Position numbers and translations under genes: made by a program. Shown in pieces: positions 1 through 8,165 of a stretch of 42,418 bases of DNA. Positions within the stretch are counted from its first letter, which is position 1. Every line of letters begins with the position of its first letter. The notes below the pieces were generated by a model that saw nothing but the letters and a program-made list of their open reading frames with translations, had not been told where the DNA came from and searched no databases. The DNA is from SAR324 cluster bacterium (GTDB taxonomy: Bacteria > SAR324 > NAC60-12): contig JACNJW010000038.1 of the NCBI GenBank assembly GCA_014382365.1, forward strand, positions 1-42,418, written 5' to 3'.

Positions 1-26
1 GTTATACAAACATTATTTAAGAAAAT

Positions 27-470
27 TCAATCAAAATGGGTTTTTAGAGATGCCCTTAATCGAATGAGCTCCTCAAAGCGATTTCCAACATGTTTTCTGG
101 CACTATTAGGATTACTGAGAAAATCTAAACCAATGCCAACAGATTGCTGTATCGTATAAGCAATTTTATCAATTATTTCATATTCATGAATTGGATTTTG
201 GAATTTTTTTCTTTTAATTGTTTTTAGAATATTTCCAAACTTATTAAATTCCCTTTCAAAATCTTTGTTTTTAAAAATGAATAATTGTTTGTTAATTGGG
301 CGAGCATATTTTATGGTTCCAGCGATTGAAGAAGTCAATATCAAATAACCATTGACTTCTCTGGTTTCTGAAATTACATCTGGCAAGTAATTCAAGACTC
401 TTTTAGTCAATTCAAAGAAATCATTTAGATTGTGTTTTGGAGTTTGCAAATCTTCAATCAAAGATTTCAT
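27..470 (-). CDS. Unrecognised 147-aa protein
   Basis: I do not recognise this gene with confidence. It starts with an ATG at 470 and encodes a soluble, Lys/Phe/Ile-rich protein without a signal peptide or membrane segment. Near the C-terminus there is a conserved-looking stretch, SARKHVGNRFEELIR (about residues 122-136). It recalls the helix that precedes the catalytic core in some type II restriction endonucleases, but the catalytic PD-(D/E)XK part is absent, so if that link is right the gene is a truncated remnant. It stops 26 bp from the window edge, and the bases beyond do not restore a longer frame. The neighbour on the same strand is a broken ATPase gene, which fits a strip of decaying accessory genes beside parE. 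It may be an intact lineage-specific protein instead. Confidence 0.5.
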   Translation of the reverse strand: MKSLIEDLQTPKHNLNDFFELTKRVLNYLPDVISETREVNGYLILTSSIAGTIKYARPINKQLFIFKNKDFEREFNKFGNILKTIKRKKFQNPIHEYEIIDKIAYTIQQSVGIGLDFLSNPNSARKHVGNRFEELIRLRASLKTHFD

Positions 471-604
471 GAGTGCTTTATGTCAACGGAAATTGTTGTT
501 GAAGTTAAATCTTAGTCTGTTGAGGTACATTTAGTGTTAATACCGTAGAGGATAGCCTATGCTCTCCTTGATGTCAAATTATGAAATGTGGCTTTATTCA
601 ATAT

Positions 605-894
605 TTACACTTTTTTCCAACCTTTCACTTGAATTCCATACTGCATATATTTTTCTTTTCCACCGCAAATGAGAGTGGGAGATTCGTCTGTTTTTTTTGC
701 CAAGTCCATCCATTTTTTAATCCAGAAAATGACTCTGATGTCAAAGTTTTTCCGGATTTGATTTCAATTGGTTTTATTATTGCTTCCCATTCTGCAATAA
801 CATCGACCTCATTGCCATTACTGTCCCCTCCGAATAAATTATGCTGATTGTCAATAGCATTTACAATTTGAATACAATTGGAAATTTGTCTCAA
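605..894 (-). pseudogene. Remnant of a DUF4143-type (AAA) ATPase, frameshifted C-terminus
   Basis: The reading frame carries NGNEVDVIAEW followed by KPIEIKSGKTLTSESFSGLK, which is the C-terminal core of the DUF4143 domain found behind an AAA ATPase module. After GLK the frame shifts at an A-run (plus-strand T-run 713-718). In the next frame the family ending continues as KWMDLAKKTDESPTLICGG, then a YGIQVKGWKKV tail and a stop at 605-607. One missing A in the run explains this exactly. Upstream, FGGDSNGNEVD stands where the family normally has FWRDxxGNEVD, and a compensating pair of indels would account for that too. The ATPase half is absent. This is a dead fragment; the plus-strand frame across it is only its shadow. 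Confidence 0.72.
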
Positions 895-989
895 CAGAAT
901 TTTCCAGCATAATTTTTGATTAATAGAGACATTTTGTGCAATTACAAATAGAAATTTTCAGAAGCTATTATTTTCATTGATAGCAAATT

Positions 990-1018
990 TTGACAAAACC
1001 CTTGTGATTGCTTATAGT
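990..1018 (+). promoter_or_regulatory. Sigma70-type promoter of the ParE-like gene
   Basis: TTGACA at 990-995 is a perfect -35 box. It is followed by a 17-bp spacer and TATAGT at 1013-1018, a five-of-six match to the -10 box. Transcription would start near 1025, about 75 bases before the gene at 1099. It is one of the clearest housekeeping promoter matches in the window. Confidence 0.7.
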
Positions 1019-1098
1019 GTAATAAGAGTACAACCGGTTTTTTTGCTTTCAGATTACCGGCAAATCTCTCTTTTGGATAGAAGAGAAGATGCAATTGA

Positions 1099-2934
1099 AT
1101 GCTAATCAGTCATGGAAAGACAATGACCCCAGTAAAAGAGATCGTTTATGACGAAAGCAAAATTCTCACGCTTTCATCCCTTGAACATATCCGTTTACGT
1201 CCAGGCATGTATATTGGCCGTTTAGGAAACGGTTCTCACCCCAGCGATGGTATATACGTATTACTTAAAGAAATTGTAGATAACTCCATTGACGAATTTA
1301 TCATGGGTTTCGGGAAACGTATCGACATTCACATCGAAAATGGAGTAGTCGATATTCGTGATTTTGGCCGCGGTATTCCTTTAGGGAAGGTGGTGGAGTG
1401 TGTTTCAATTATCAACACCGGCGCAAAATATAATGATGAGGTTTTTCAATTCAGCGTAGGCCTGAATGGAGTTGGCACAAAAGCAGTCAATGCACTTTCA
1501 GAGCATTTTGAAGTAACCTCTTTCCGCGAAAAAAAATTACTTTCTGCCCAGTTTAAATCCGGAGAATTAATAATTCAGCCTCTTGCAAATGATACAAATG
1601 AAAGCAACGGAACAAAAATCAGCTTTACTCCGGACGCAAAACTTTTTCCAAATTACAGCTATGACCTCGGCACTATCCGCAAACAACTCTGGAACTATGC
1701 TTACCTCAACAGAAAGCTGACGATTACTCTCAATGGAGAAAAATTTAAATCTGAAAACGGCTTACTGGATCTGCTGCAGGAAGAGGTAAATGATGCCAAT
1801 CTTTATGAGATTGTACACTGTCAAAATACCCAGTTAGAGATTGCATTGACACATACAGAACGTTATGGTGAAGAATATTTCAGCTATGTAAACGGGCACC
1901 ACACTAACGACGGGGGCACACACCTTTCAGCATTTCGGGAAGGAATTCTCAAGGGCGTAAATCAGTTTTTTAACTCTAGTTTTGAGGGTCCGGATATCAG
2001 AGACGGACTTGTCGGTGCCGTGGCCATCAAGGTCCAGGAACCGGTGTTTGAGTCTCAGACAAAAAACAAGTTAGGCAACTCTGATTTGCGTTCATGGCTG
2101 ATGCCGCTGGTTCGCGATACATTTGTAGATTTCCTCTACAAAAACCCCGCAGTAGCAGAACCACTCAAACAAAAGATTCAGGCCAATGAGCGCATCCGCA
2201 AGGAACTGAGTAATGTTAAAAAAGCTGCCAGAGAAAATGCAAGAAAATCTGCACTGACAATTCCAAATCTCAAGGACTGCAAATTTCATTTAGGTGACAA
2301 AAACGAAAAGGCGGAAGACAGCACAGTTTTTATTACAGAAGGAATGTCTGCCGGTGGGAGTATGATCAGTGCGCGGGACGTTTATACTCAGGCCGTTTTT
2401 TGTCTCAAAGGAAAGCCGCTCAATTGTCATGGACTGCGTAAAGAAGCCATTTACAAAAACCTTGAACTGTACAACGTCATGAAAGCCCTCGGGATTGAGG
2501 ACTCACTTGATGATCTGCGTTACAACAAAGTTGTTATTGCAACTGATGCTGATGTAGACGGCCTGCACATCCGTAATTTGCTGCTGACTTTCTTTTTACA
2601 GTTTTACGAGCCGCTGGTATTACAGGGCCACATATACATTCTTGAAACACCGCTATTTCGTGTACGAAACCAGAAATTAACACAATATTGTTATAACGAA
2701 GTAGAAAAAAATATGGCCTCAGAAAAATTGCAAAAAGGAACTCATTTTGAGATCACCCGCTTTAAGGGACTTGGTGAAATATCTCCAAAAGAATTCGGCC
2801 AGTTTATTGGCAATAACATGCGGGCGGTTCCAGTTGGAGTCGAACATACTCATGAGATTCCGGAACTGCTTAACTTCTACATGGGAAGCAATACTGCTGA
2901 CCGCAAAAGATACATCATGAACAATCTTGTTTGA
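1099..2934 (+). CDS. parE: Type IIA topoisomerase ATPase subunit (ParE/GyrB family)
   Basis: This is the ATPase and TOPRIM subunit of a type II topoisomerase, which changes DNA linking number or decatenates chromosomes with a ParC/GyrA partner. The GHKL ATPase signature is present (EIVDNSIDEF, then DFGRGIP and GLNGVGTKAVNAL), followed by the transducer domain (QTKNKLGNSDLR) and a TOPRIM domain with E414 and D483-x-D485-x-D487. At 611 aa, without the long GyrB insertion, ParE is the better label, though a single GyrB-like subunit is possible. The canonical EGDSAGGS motif reads EGMSAGGS (M416), an unusual change beside the metal-binding Glu. No parC lies in the window. A start at 1123, with GGAAAG just upstream, is an alternative to 1099. 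The consensus promoter at 990-1018 drives it. Confidence 0.9.
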   Translation: MLISHGKTMTPVKEIVYDESKILTLSSLEHIRLRPGMYIGRLGNGSHPSDGIYVLLKEIVDNSIDEFIMGFGKRIDIHIENGVVDIRDFGRGIPLGKVVECVSIINTGAKYNDEVFQFSVGLNGVGTKAVNALSEHFEVTSFREKKLLSAQFKSGELIIQPLANDTNESNGTKISFTPDAKLFPNYSYDLGTIRKQLWNYAYLNRKLTITLNGEKFKSENGLLDLLQEEVNDANLYEIVHCQNTQLEIALTHTERYGEEYFSYVNGHHTNDGGTHLSAFREGILKGVNQFFNSSFEGPDIRDGLVGAVAIKVQEPVFESQTKNKLGNSDLRSWLMPLVRDTFVDFLYKNPAVAEPLKQKIQANERIRKELSNVKKAARENARKSALTIPNLKDCKFHLGDKNEKAEDSTVFITEGMSAGGSMISARDVYTQAVFCLKGKPLNCHGLRKEAIYKNLELYNVMKALGIEDSLDDLRYNKVVIATDADVDGLHIRNLLLTFFLQFYEPLVLQGHIYILETPLFRVRNQKLTQYCYNEVEKNMASEKLQKGTHFEITRFKGLGEISPKEFGQFIGNNMRAVPVGVEHTHEIPELLNFYMGSNTADRKRYIMNNLV

Positions 2935-3117
2935 GTGGCGGCTGATAGTTCAGGGAGAGGCATATAATCTGCACAGATCTTTATTCTTGTGAATGTATAA
3001 ACTACTCTAATGTACTAGTGTGTTGCAGGACTGAAACAGCATTGACTTTCTATTCTAACAAATGATCAATACTCCAGACCTGTCTGCTGTCTGCAAATAC
3101 GGCGAACCAAATTATCA

Positions 3118-3147
3118 TTGACTTGCTGATATTTGTAATGTTATCAC
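3118..3147 (+). promoter_or_regulatory. Possible sigma70 promoter before fliN
   Basis: TTGACT at 3118-3123 lies 18 bp before TATCAC at 3142-3147, a fair -35 and a weak -10. It sits about 35 bases before the fliN start and could drive fliN and the overlapping nnrS. The rest of the 2935-3180 gap shows no other recognisable signal. Confidence 0.35.
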
Positions 3148-3180
3148 CATGAATTATAACCAATTGCAGAGGAAAATTTG

Positions 3181-3477
3181 ATGTTAGGTTTAGAACCGGA
3201 AATTGAAGAAATTTTTCATCATATTAAATTTATTGAAGATGTTCCTTTGTTGATCAACGTCGAAATTGGACGAACCAAGAAAACTGTACAAGATGTTTTG
3301 AACTTGAAGAAAGGCACCATAGTTGAGTTCGATAAAGTAGTTGGAGAACCAATGGATATTGTTGTGGGCAACAGATTGATGGCACGTGGAGAGATAGTAG
3401 TAGTTAATGAGCGTTTTGGCGTACGTATCAGCGAAGTTACCAGACCAGATGAAAAAATTGGGGAACGCCGTGAATAA
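3181..3477 (+). CDS. fliN: Flagellar motor switch protein FliN
   Basis: FliN is the small cytoplasmic C-ring protein of the flagellar motor; it helps bind CheY-P and switch rotation. The 98-aa product has the SpoA/FliN fold throughout: VPLLINVEIGRTKKTVQDVL, then LKKGTIVEFD, GEPMDIVVGNRLMARGE, and the C-terminal VVVNERFGVRISEV signature. I place the start at ATG 3181 because AGAGG at 3168-3172 sits 8 bp before it; a TTG immediately upstream would add one codon. No other flagellar gene is in the window, so it is either an orphan placement or a second FliN copy. The NnrS gene begins inside its 3' end, which suggests the two are co-transcribed and translationally coupled. SpoA domains also occur in type III secretion switch proteins, but the length and motif fit FliN best. 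Confidence 0.88.
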   Translation: MLGLEPEIEEIFHHIKFIEDVPLLINVEIGRTKKTVQDVLNLKKGTIVEFDKVVGEPMDIVVGNRLMARGEIVVVNERFGVRISEVTRPDEKIGERRE

Positions 3478-4630
3478 TATGGCAGTTCTTGGGTTAGGTT
3501 TCCGCCCATTTTTTTTGCTGGCAGGACTGTCTGCAGTTTTAATGATGCTTTTACGGATTATCAGCTACAGCTGGGGAGCAGCACTTCCCAATTACTATGA
3601 TCCAACCAGCTGGCACAGTCACGAAATGCTTTTCGGTTATGCAACTGCAGTCATTGCCGGTTTTCTACTTACTGCAGTTCGCAATTGGGTTAATCAGCCA
3701 ATGCCGAGTGGGAAACCACTGGCGGCATTAGTTCTCTTATGGCTTTGTGGACGAATCTTTCCTTTTTTCCCTCAATTATTTCCTGATTGGTTGATTGCCG
3801 TTACAGACTGGGCCTTTTTACCTGTAGTCCTGACTGTTATCGGAATACCAATCATACGCTCTAAAAACGTAAGAAACTATGGATTCCTAGTAGTTTTGGG
3901 TGTGATGTCTCTTGCAAATGCAGAAGTGCATCTACGTCAGCTCGGTTATGCAGTTTCAGAGACTGCTTTTGGTACTACGATGATGCTGAATCTGATCATT
4001 CTAATAATAGTATTGATGGGCGGAAGGGTTATCCCATTTTTCACCCAGAGTGCACTGCCGGAAGCTACCACCAAAATCTGGAAACCAGTGGAATGGGGAG
4101 CGGTTGGCTTGTCAATATTGCTGATAGCTGGAGAAATATTAAGTCTATCTCCTGGAATACTGGGATTCATGGCTGGATTAGCAGCTCTGCTGCATGCAGT
4201 ACGACTTTTCGGCTGGCATGATGTGAGAGTTTGGAAATCACCTCTGCTCTGGATACTGCATCTTGGTTATGCCTGGATTGTCGTAGGTTACGGACTTACT
4301 ACCCTTTCAAAATTTGGAGGTATTCTGTCTTTTCTCGCCACTCATGCATTTACCGCCGGAGGAATCGGCATGGTTACACTCGGCATGATGGCCAGAGTCT
4401 CGCTGGGACATGCAGGGCGTCCACTCGATCCACCCCGGTTAACCATAACAGCATTTGCATTACTATTTGTCTCTGCTCTAATCCGTGTCGCAGCACCTGG
4501 AATTTTTCCAATAAATTACGGCACCTGGATTTTACTCTCAGGAATTATTTGGATGCTTGCATTCAGCTTTTTCCTCTGGAACTATTTTCCCATCCTCACA
4601 GCTCCGAGGATTGACGGACGTCCAGGTTAA
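3449..4630 (+). CDS. nnrS: NnrS family haem/copper membrane protein
   Basis: NnrS proteins are polytopic membrane proteins tied to nitric-oxide stress and denitrification; their exact chemistry is unsettled. The product of about 393 aa has roughly 12 hydrophobic segments and the family signatures: GFRPFFLLAG near the N-terminus, WHSHEMLFGYATAVIAGFLL, GGRVIPFFT, and HAFTAGGIGMVTLGMMARVS followed by LGHAGR. The conserved His residues in these motifs are the likely metal ligands. The start is uncertain: ATG 3449 (used here), GTG 3470 with a GGGGA just upstream, and ATG 3479 are all in frame. All but the last lie inside fliN. The gene converges on the malic enzyme gene, with 43 bp between stops and no clear terminator. 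Confidence 0.88.
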   Translation: MKKLGNAVNNMAVLGLGFRPFFLLAGLSAVLMMLLRIISYSWGAALPNYYDPTSWHSHEMLFGYATAVIAGFLLTAVRNWVNQPMPSGKPLAALVLLWLCGRIFPFFPQLFPDWLIAVTDWAFLPVVLTVIGIPIIRSKNVRNYGFLVVLGVMSLANAEVHLRQLGYAVSETAFGTTMMLNLIILIIVLMGGRVIPFFTQSALPEATTKIWKPVEWGAVGLSILLIAGEILSLSPGILGFMAGLAALLHAVRLFGWHDVRVWKSPLLWILHLGYAWIVVGYGLTTLSKFGGILSFLATHAFTAGGIGMVTLGMMARVSLGHAGRPLDPPRLTITAFALLFVSALIRVAAPGIFPINYGTWILLSGIIWMLAFSFFLWNYFPILTAPRIDGRPG

Positions 4631-4673
4631 CGCGGGTATCAATGTTAGCAAATATGATTAATAATATACTAAA

Positions 4674-6362
4674 TCAAACTGCCTTGTAAGGTACATAGTG
4701 CGGCTGGTACATTCTCTCCTTAACATATTCCAGCATATTTTCCGGACGTTCGATCTGCGCTAATCCTTCCTCAAAAGCAACTTTACAGACAGCAGCAGCG
4801 ATCTGTGACGAAATTTCACGAATTGTTTTTAAATCAGGATAAAGCTTTCCTACCTCTAATTCTTCCCTTGTAACGAGTTCCGACAGGGTTTTAGCTGCAA
4901 CATAGAACATACTATCGGTGACACTGCGTGAGTGACAGCTAACAGCCCCCAGTCCAACCCCCGGAAATATATACATATTGTTTCCCTGTCCCGGCACGTA
5001 TACTTTACCTTCAATGGTGACTGGAGCAAAGGGGCTCCCGCTTGCGAACAAAACTTTTCCTGCAGTCCATTTAAAGGCTTGTTCAGCAGTACACTCTGAT
5101 TTGGAGGTAGGGTTTGAGAGAGCCATGATCAAGGGACGCCTAACGTGACTCTGCATTTCTTTAATCACTTCTTCCGTAAAAGCTCCAGCCTGCTTGCTGA
5201 CCCCAATCAACGCAGTTGGTTTTACCTGACGAACCACCTCAAGCAGTGAGTCTATTGACTTCGAACTTTGTGCATAAGGAATTTTGTGTACTGCTAATTT
5301 ATCGATTCTGTTTTGTGTTACCAGACCCTGTGAATCGAACAACCAAAACTGTTTCCTTGCTTCATTTTCACACAAACCTTCTTCAACCATTCCTGAAACA
5401 ATCATGTCTGCTATTCCTACTGCAGCAGAACCAGCTCCTAAAAAAATAAAACGTTGTTCTGACAATGATTGACCAGTTACCCTTAAAGCACTTAGAATAC
5501 CTGCTAAAGCCACTGCACCTGTGCCTTGAATATCATCGTTAAAACACAAATTCCGGTTACGGTAACGTTCCAACAAAGGGAATGCATGATCATTAGTAAA
5601 ATCTTCAAACTGGATCAAAACTTTTGGCCAGCGTTTGGTGACTGCATTGACAAATTCCTCAACCATTTCATCAAACTCTCGGCCCGTCAAACGATTATGT
5701 TTTTCTCCCAGATAGAGAATATCGTTTTGTAAATCGTGATTGTTGGTACCCACATCCAACATTACTGGTAATGTTTTGCAGGGATAAATACCCGCACAAG
5801 CAACGTAAAGCGACAACTTGCCTATCGGGATTCCCATTCCGTTGCTGCCCAGATCACCTAAACCTAAGATGCGGCTGCCGTCTGTGATCACGATGATATC
5901 AATTTCATCTTCAGGCCAATTGTTGACCATCTCTTTGAAATAACCACGGTTACTTGACGCAAAATACATTCCTCGTGTCCGGCGGTAAATATGTCCAAAA
6001 TATTGACAGGCTTGTCCAACCACCGGAGTATAAATGATTGGTGTCAGTTCATCTATGTGTTCCAGCAGTACTCGATAATATAGAGTCTCATTGCGGTCAT
6101 GAAGTGCTTCAAGATGAATGTAACGCTCGAGATCGTTGGTTTTTCTCCGATAATTATCCATCACCCTTTGTACCTGATCGTCAATGCTGACAACTTGCGG
6201 TGGTACTAATCCTCTAATTCCTAATTCATCACGCTCACTATCAGGAAAACCTGTGCCTTTATTCAGTAGAGGATCACGCAAAATTTCAGTTCCGCGCTTA
6301 TTAATTGGCAGGACAGGTTCATCAAGCAGGTCAATGTGATGTCTTTTAATGGCAGAGCTCAT
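4674..6362 (-). CDS. maeA: NAD-dependent malic enzyme
   Basis: Malic enzyme oxidatively decarboxylates L-malate to pyruvate and CO2, yielding NADH or NADPH in the cytoplasm. The 562-aa length is that of the large bacterial and eukaryotic-type enzyme. Visible features are YTPVVGQACQ with catalytic Tyr111, GLGDLGSNGMGIPIGK with Lys182, the metal ligands in FEDF (E253, D254) and Asp277 in NDDIQGTG, and the Rossmann motif GAGSAAVGIA at 309-318. The start ATG 6362 has a strong ribosome site, AGGAGG, six bases upstream. It is transcribed alone; the 283-bp upstream region holds several inverted repeats listed separately. In a CO2-fixing cell it would connect C4 acids to pyruvate. Cofactor preference cannot be settled by eye, but the closest family pattern is the NAD form. 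Confidence 0.93.
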   Translation of the reverse strand: MSSAIKRHHIDLLDEPVLPINKRGTEILRDPLLNKGTGFPDSERDELGIRGLVPPQVVSIDDQVQRVMDNYRRKTNDLERYIHLEALHDRNETLYYRVLLEHIDELTPIIYTPVVGQACQYFGHIYRRTRGMYFASSNRGYFKEMVNNWPEDEIDIIVITDGSRILGLGDLGSNGMGIPIGKLSLYVACAGIYPCKTLPVMLDVGTNNHDLQNDILYLGEKHNRLTGREFDEMVEEFVNAVTKRWPKVLIQFEDFTNDHAFPLLERYRNRNLCFNDDIQGTGAVALAGILSALRVTGQSLSEQRFIFLGAGSAAVGIADMIVSGMVEEGLCENEARKQFWLFDSQGLVTQNRIDKLAVHKIPYAQSSKSIDSLLEVVRQVKPTALIGVSKQAGAFTEEVIKEMQSHVRRPLIMALSNPTSKSECTAEQAFKWTAGKVLFASGSPFAPVTIEGKVYVPGQGNNMYIFPGVGLGAVSCHSRSVTDSMFYVAAKTLSELVTREELEVGKLYPDLKTIREISSQIAAAVCKVAFEEGLAQIERPENMLEYVKERMYQPHYVPYKAV

Positions 6363-6470
6363 TTTTCCTCCTGTAATGCAGGTCAGTTAGAAATACAGCT
6401 AAAAATACATGAGTATTAATAATTTAATACACCACAATCTTATTTTACTACTTGAATTTTTTTCCGGCAG

Positions 6471-6484
6471 ACGTAAATTTACGT
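6471..6484. promoter_or_regulatory. Perfect 14-bp palindrome upstream of malic enzyme
   Basis: ACGTAAATTTACGT is its own reverse complement. It lies about 110 bp before the malic enzyme start, in a typical operator position for a dimeric regulator. No regulator is identified. Confidence 0.4.
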
Positions 6485-6549
6485 AGAAGGAAATTAAGAA
6501 TTAGTCTTCCGTTTTTAAGAGCTATAACCGGAATGACTAAAAAGGAGAA

Positions 6550-6565
6550 TCGCAAATAAATGCGA
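6550..6565. repeat. Short inverted repeat in the malic enzyme upstream region
   Basis: Arms TCGCA and TGCGA flank a 6-base AT-rich spacer. It may be an operator half-site pair, or it may be chance; it carries no T-run, so it is not a terminator. Confidence 0.3.
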
Positions 6566-6596
6566 AGCAAAACTGGAAATGAGTAAAGATCTGCAC

Positions 6597-6623
6597 CTGC
6601 TCTGTTTTACATCAACAGAGCAG
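6597..6623. repeat. Perfect 10-bp stem, 7-nt loop hairpin after the exported-protein gene
   Basis: CTGCTCTGTT and AACAGAGCAG form a perfect 10-bp stem around TTACATC. It begins about 23 bases downstream of the stop at 6646, where an operon-end stem-loop is expected. No U-run follows on either strand, so it would be an mRNA 3' stabilising stem or a Rho-assisted end rather than a classical intrinsic terminator. Confidence 0.5.
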
Positions 6624-6645
6624 ATACAGACAGAATTAAAAAAAC

Positions 6646-7551
6646 TTACTTAGTCAGCGAACTCAGCAGGTCCTCAATTTCACCTGGAGTAGACATGATT
6701 TTACTGAATGTACCCATCGTCAGGTCCGGAAAACTGAGTGCAATGCGGAATCGGCCGTGGAGCATATAGACTTGCTTGCCCGTTACCAGCAACTCGTATG
6801 GCAAAAAAGTCACATGTTTTTGTTCGCCAATATCAATAATTGGTACAAATTGTCCTTCACCTGTTTCACCCTTCAGTGCAATTCCGTAGAGTCTGACTTC
6901 TTTTCCCGGCAGGTCACGGACAAATACTTTGCTGCATGTTGTGGATGTCTTTAGATTTTTTTCAATTGCAGCCACTGCCTCCAGATGTGATCCAAATTCT
7001 CCCAGCAGCACATTATCTTCAAAGTAGGGCATCCCGAACATATAATGATACTCACGAAGATCATCCTGAGTAAAATTCTGACTGGAGCCATAACCACTAG
7101 TTTGAGTTGCACTTGGGAAAGTATCCAAGATAATATTACTTATTTTGAGCTTTAAACTGTTAACAACCGATTCAATTTTTGTATATTCATCCTGCAGATA
7201 AGCATTTCCCCAGTATTCAGGATTCTGCAGCGAAATAAGGGTTTGACCATTCACAGATATTAAGCCAATTCTGATTGCAGAAAAAAATCCGGCACTCGGA
7301 CGCAGAGCAGCCAAAGCGGACAGCAGTTCCGGATGCGAAATAACAAGCACACTACGTTCCGCAGATTCAGCTGGAGAGTATTCTCCCAGCACCTCAAATC
7401 CGGTAGCACTTAATGCTGTTGAAAGAGATTTGTTTGTCTCTGTTACCGTTTGTCCACTGTCACCAAACAACAAATAGGGCTGAAGCCCTTCTGCTGCGTT
7501 GAGTGTTCCGGCAATAAGTAATCCCAGCGAAATAAAAAATATTTTAGTCAT
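6646..7551 (-). CDS. Exported protein of unknown function, DUF302-like segment
   Basis: The 301-aa product begins with a clear signal peptide (hydrophobic residues 4-16, probable cleavage after LNAA), so it is periplasmic or outer-membrane associated. Its first half (about residues 35-125) has the spacing of a DUF302-like fold: a GFEVLGEY strand, a block on Pro-rich ALRPSAGFFSAIRIGLI, then LISLQNPEYWGNAYLQ. The second half (about 155-295) has no family I can name. It has no haem motif or lipobox. Its ATG overlaps the stop of the upstream regulator gene by four bases (ATGA), so the two are translationally coupled and probably act together. A perfect hairpin follows its stop. The DUF302 link is by eye and tentative. 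Confidence 0.7.
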   Translation of the reverse strand: MTKIFFISLGLLIAGTLNAAEGLQPYLLFGDSGQTVTETNKSLSTALSATGFEVLGEYSPAESAERSVLVISHPELLSALAALRPSAGFFSAIRIGLISVNGQTLISLQNPEYWGNAYLQDEYTKIESVVNSLKLKISNIILDTFPSATQTSGYGSSQNFTQDDLREYHYMFGMPYFEDNVLLGEFGSHLEAVAAIEKNLKTSTTCSKVFVRDLPGKEVRLYGIALKGETGEGQFVPIIDIGEQKHVTFLPYELLVTGKQVYMLHGRFRIALSFPDLTMGTFSKIMSTPGEIEDLLSSLTK

Positions 7552-8165
7552 AATTCCTCTTTGTAGAATTGGTTATAAAAAGCAACCGCTTGAGTACGGT
7601 TATCCACCTGAGCCTTTTCATATAAGTTTTTCAGGTGGAATTTAACGGTGTTAGTAGAGATTTCAAACTTCCTCGCAATTTGCCTGTTGGAGTATCCTTG
7701 AGTCAATATTTCAAGAATTTCCAATTCCCTTGAAGTTAAACTTGGAAGACTGGCGGTGTTTTTTGCTTCAAGCGGTTCAAAAGGAAAGATACTGTTTCCC
7801 TGCCCCACTTGGGAAATCACCTCAATCAAGCCTTCAGGTGATTTTGCTTTTGAATAAAAACCTGCTCCACCTAATGCACGAACCTGATGGGCTACATTGG
7901 CACCACTATAAACAACCACACGTACTGAGCTTCCTCGTTCTCGTAATTTTGTCAGCACCTGACGGCCATCGGAAAACGGCATTTTCCAGCCGATTATACC
8001 TACATCAAAACTAAGACGGTCGACCAGTTGCAAAAACAATTCTCCATCTGTAGCCGTTGCCCGTACATCAAAACGCTCATCCTGCTTGAACATCTCCGTC
8101 AGTCCCTTGACCAACAGTGAGTTCTTGTCGGCAATTACAATGTTAAGACAGGAATTAGTTGACAT
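7548..8165 (-). CDS. LuxR/NarL-type regulator with a degenerate receiver domain
   Basis: The 205-aa protein has the two-domain layout of NarL-type response regulators: a receiver (about 7-120) and a LuxR-type helix-turn-helix (about 141-198; LTSRELEILEILTQGYSNRQ, then NTVKFHLKNLYEK). The receiver is non-canonical. The acidic pair is D13-K14 instead of two acids, and in FDVGIIGWKMPFSDG the position of the phospho-acceptor Asp is Gly59. Ser87 and Lys106 are kept. It should therefore not be switched by phosphorylation at that site, and may respond to a ligand or act constitutively. It lies 132 bp after rpe at the tail of the Calvin-cycle operon and overlaps the exported-protein gene by four bases. 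No kinase adjoins it. Confidence 0.87.
   Translation of the reverse strand: MSTNSCLNIVIADKNSLLVKGLTEMFKQDERFDVRATATDGELFLQLVDRLSFDVGIIGWKMPFSDGRQVLTKLRERGSSVRVVVYSGANVAHQVRALGGAGFYSKAKSPEGLIEVISQVGQGNSIFPFEPLEAKNTASLPSLTSRELEILEILTQGYSNRQIARKFEISTNTVKFHLKNLYEKAQVDNRTQAVAFYNQFYKEEL

Noticed and set aside
581..847. Plus-strand 88-aa open frame
   Set aside because: It is antisense to the DUF4143 remnant, has no ribosome site, and reads as low-complexity Phe/Ser-rich sequence.
5325..5345. Sequence resembling a tRNA T-loop (GAATCGAAC)
   Set aside because: It lies inside the malic enzyme coding frame and no acceptor or anticodon stem can be formed around it.
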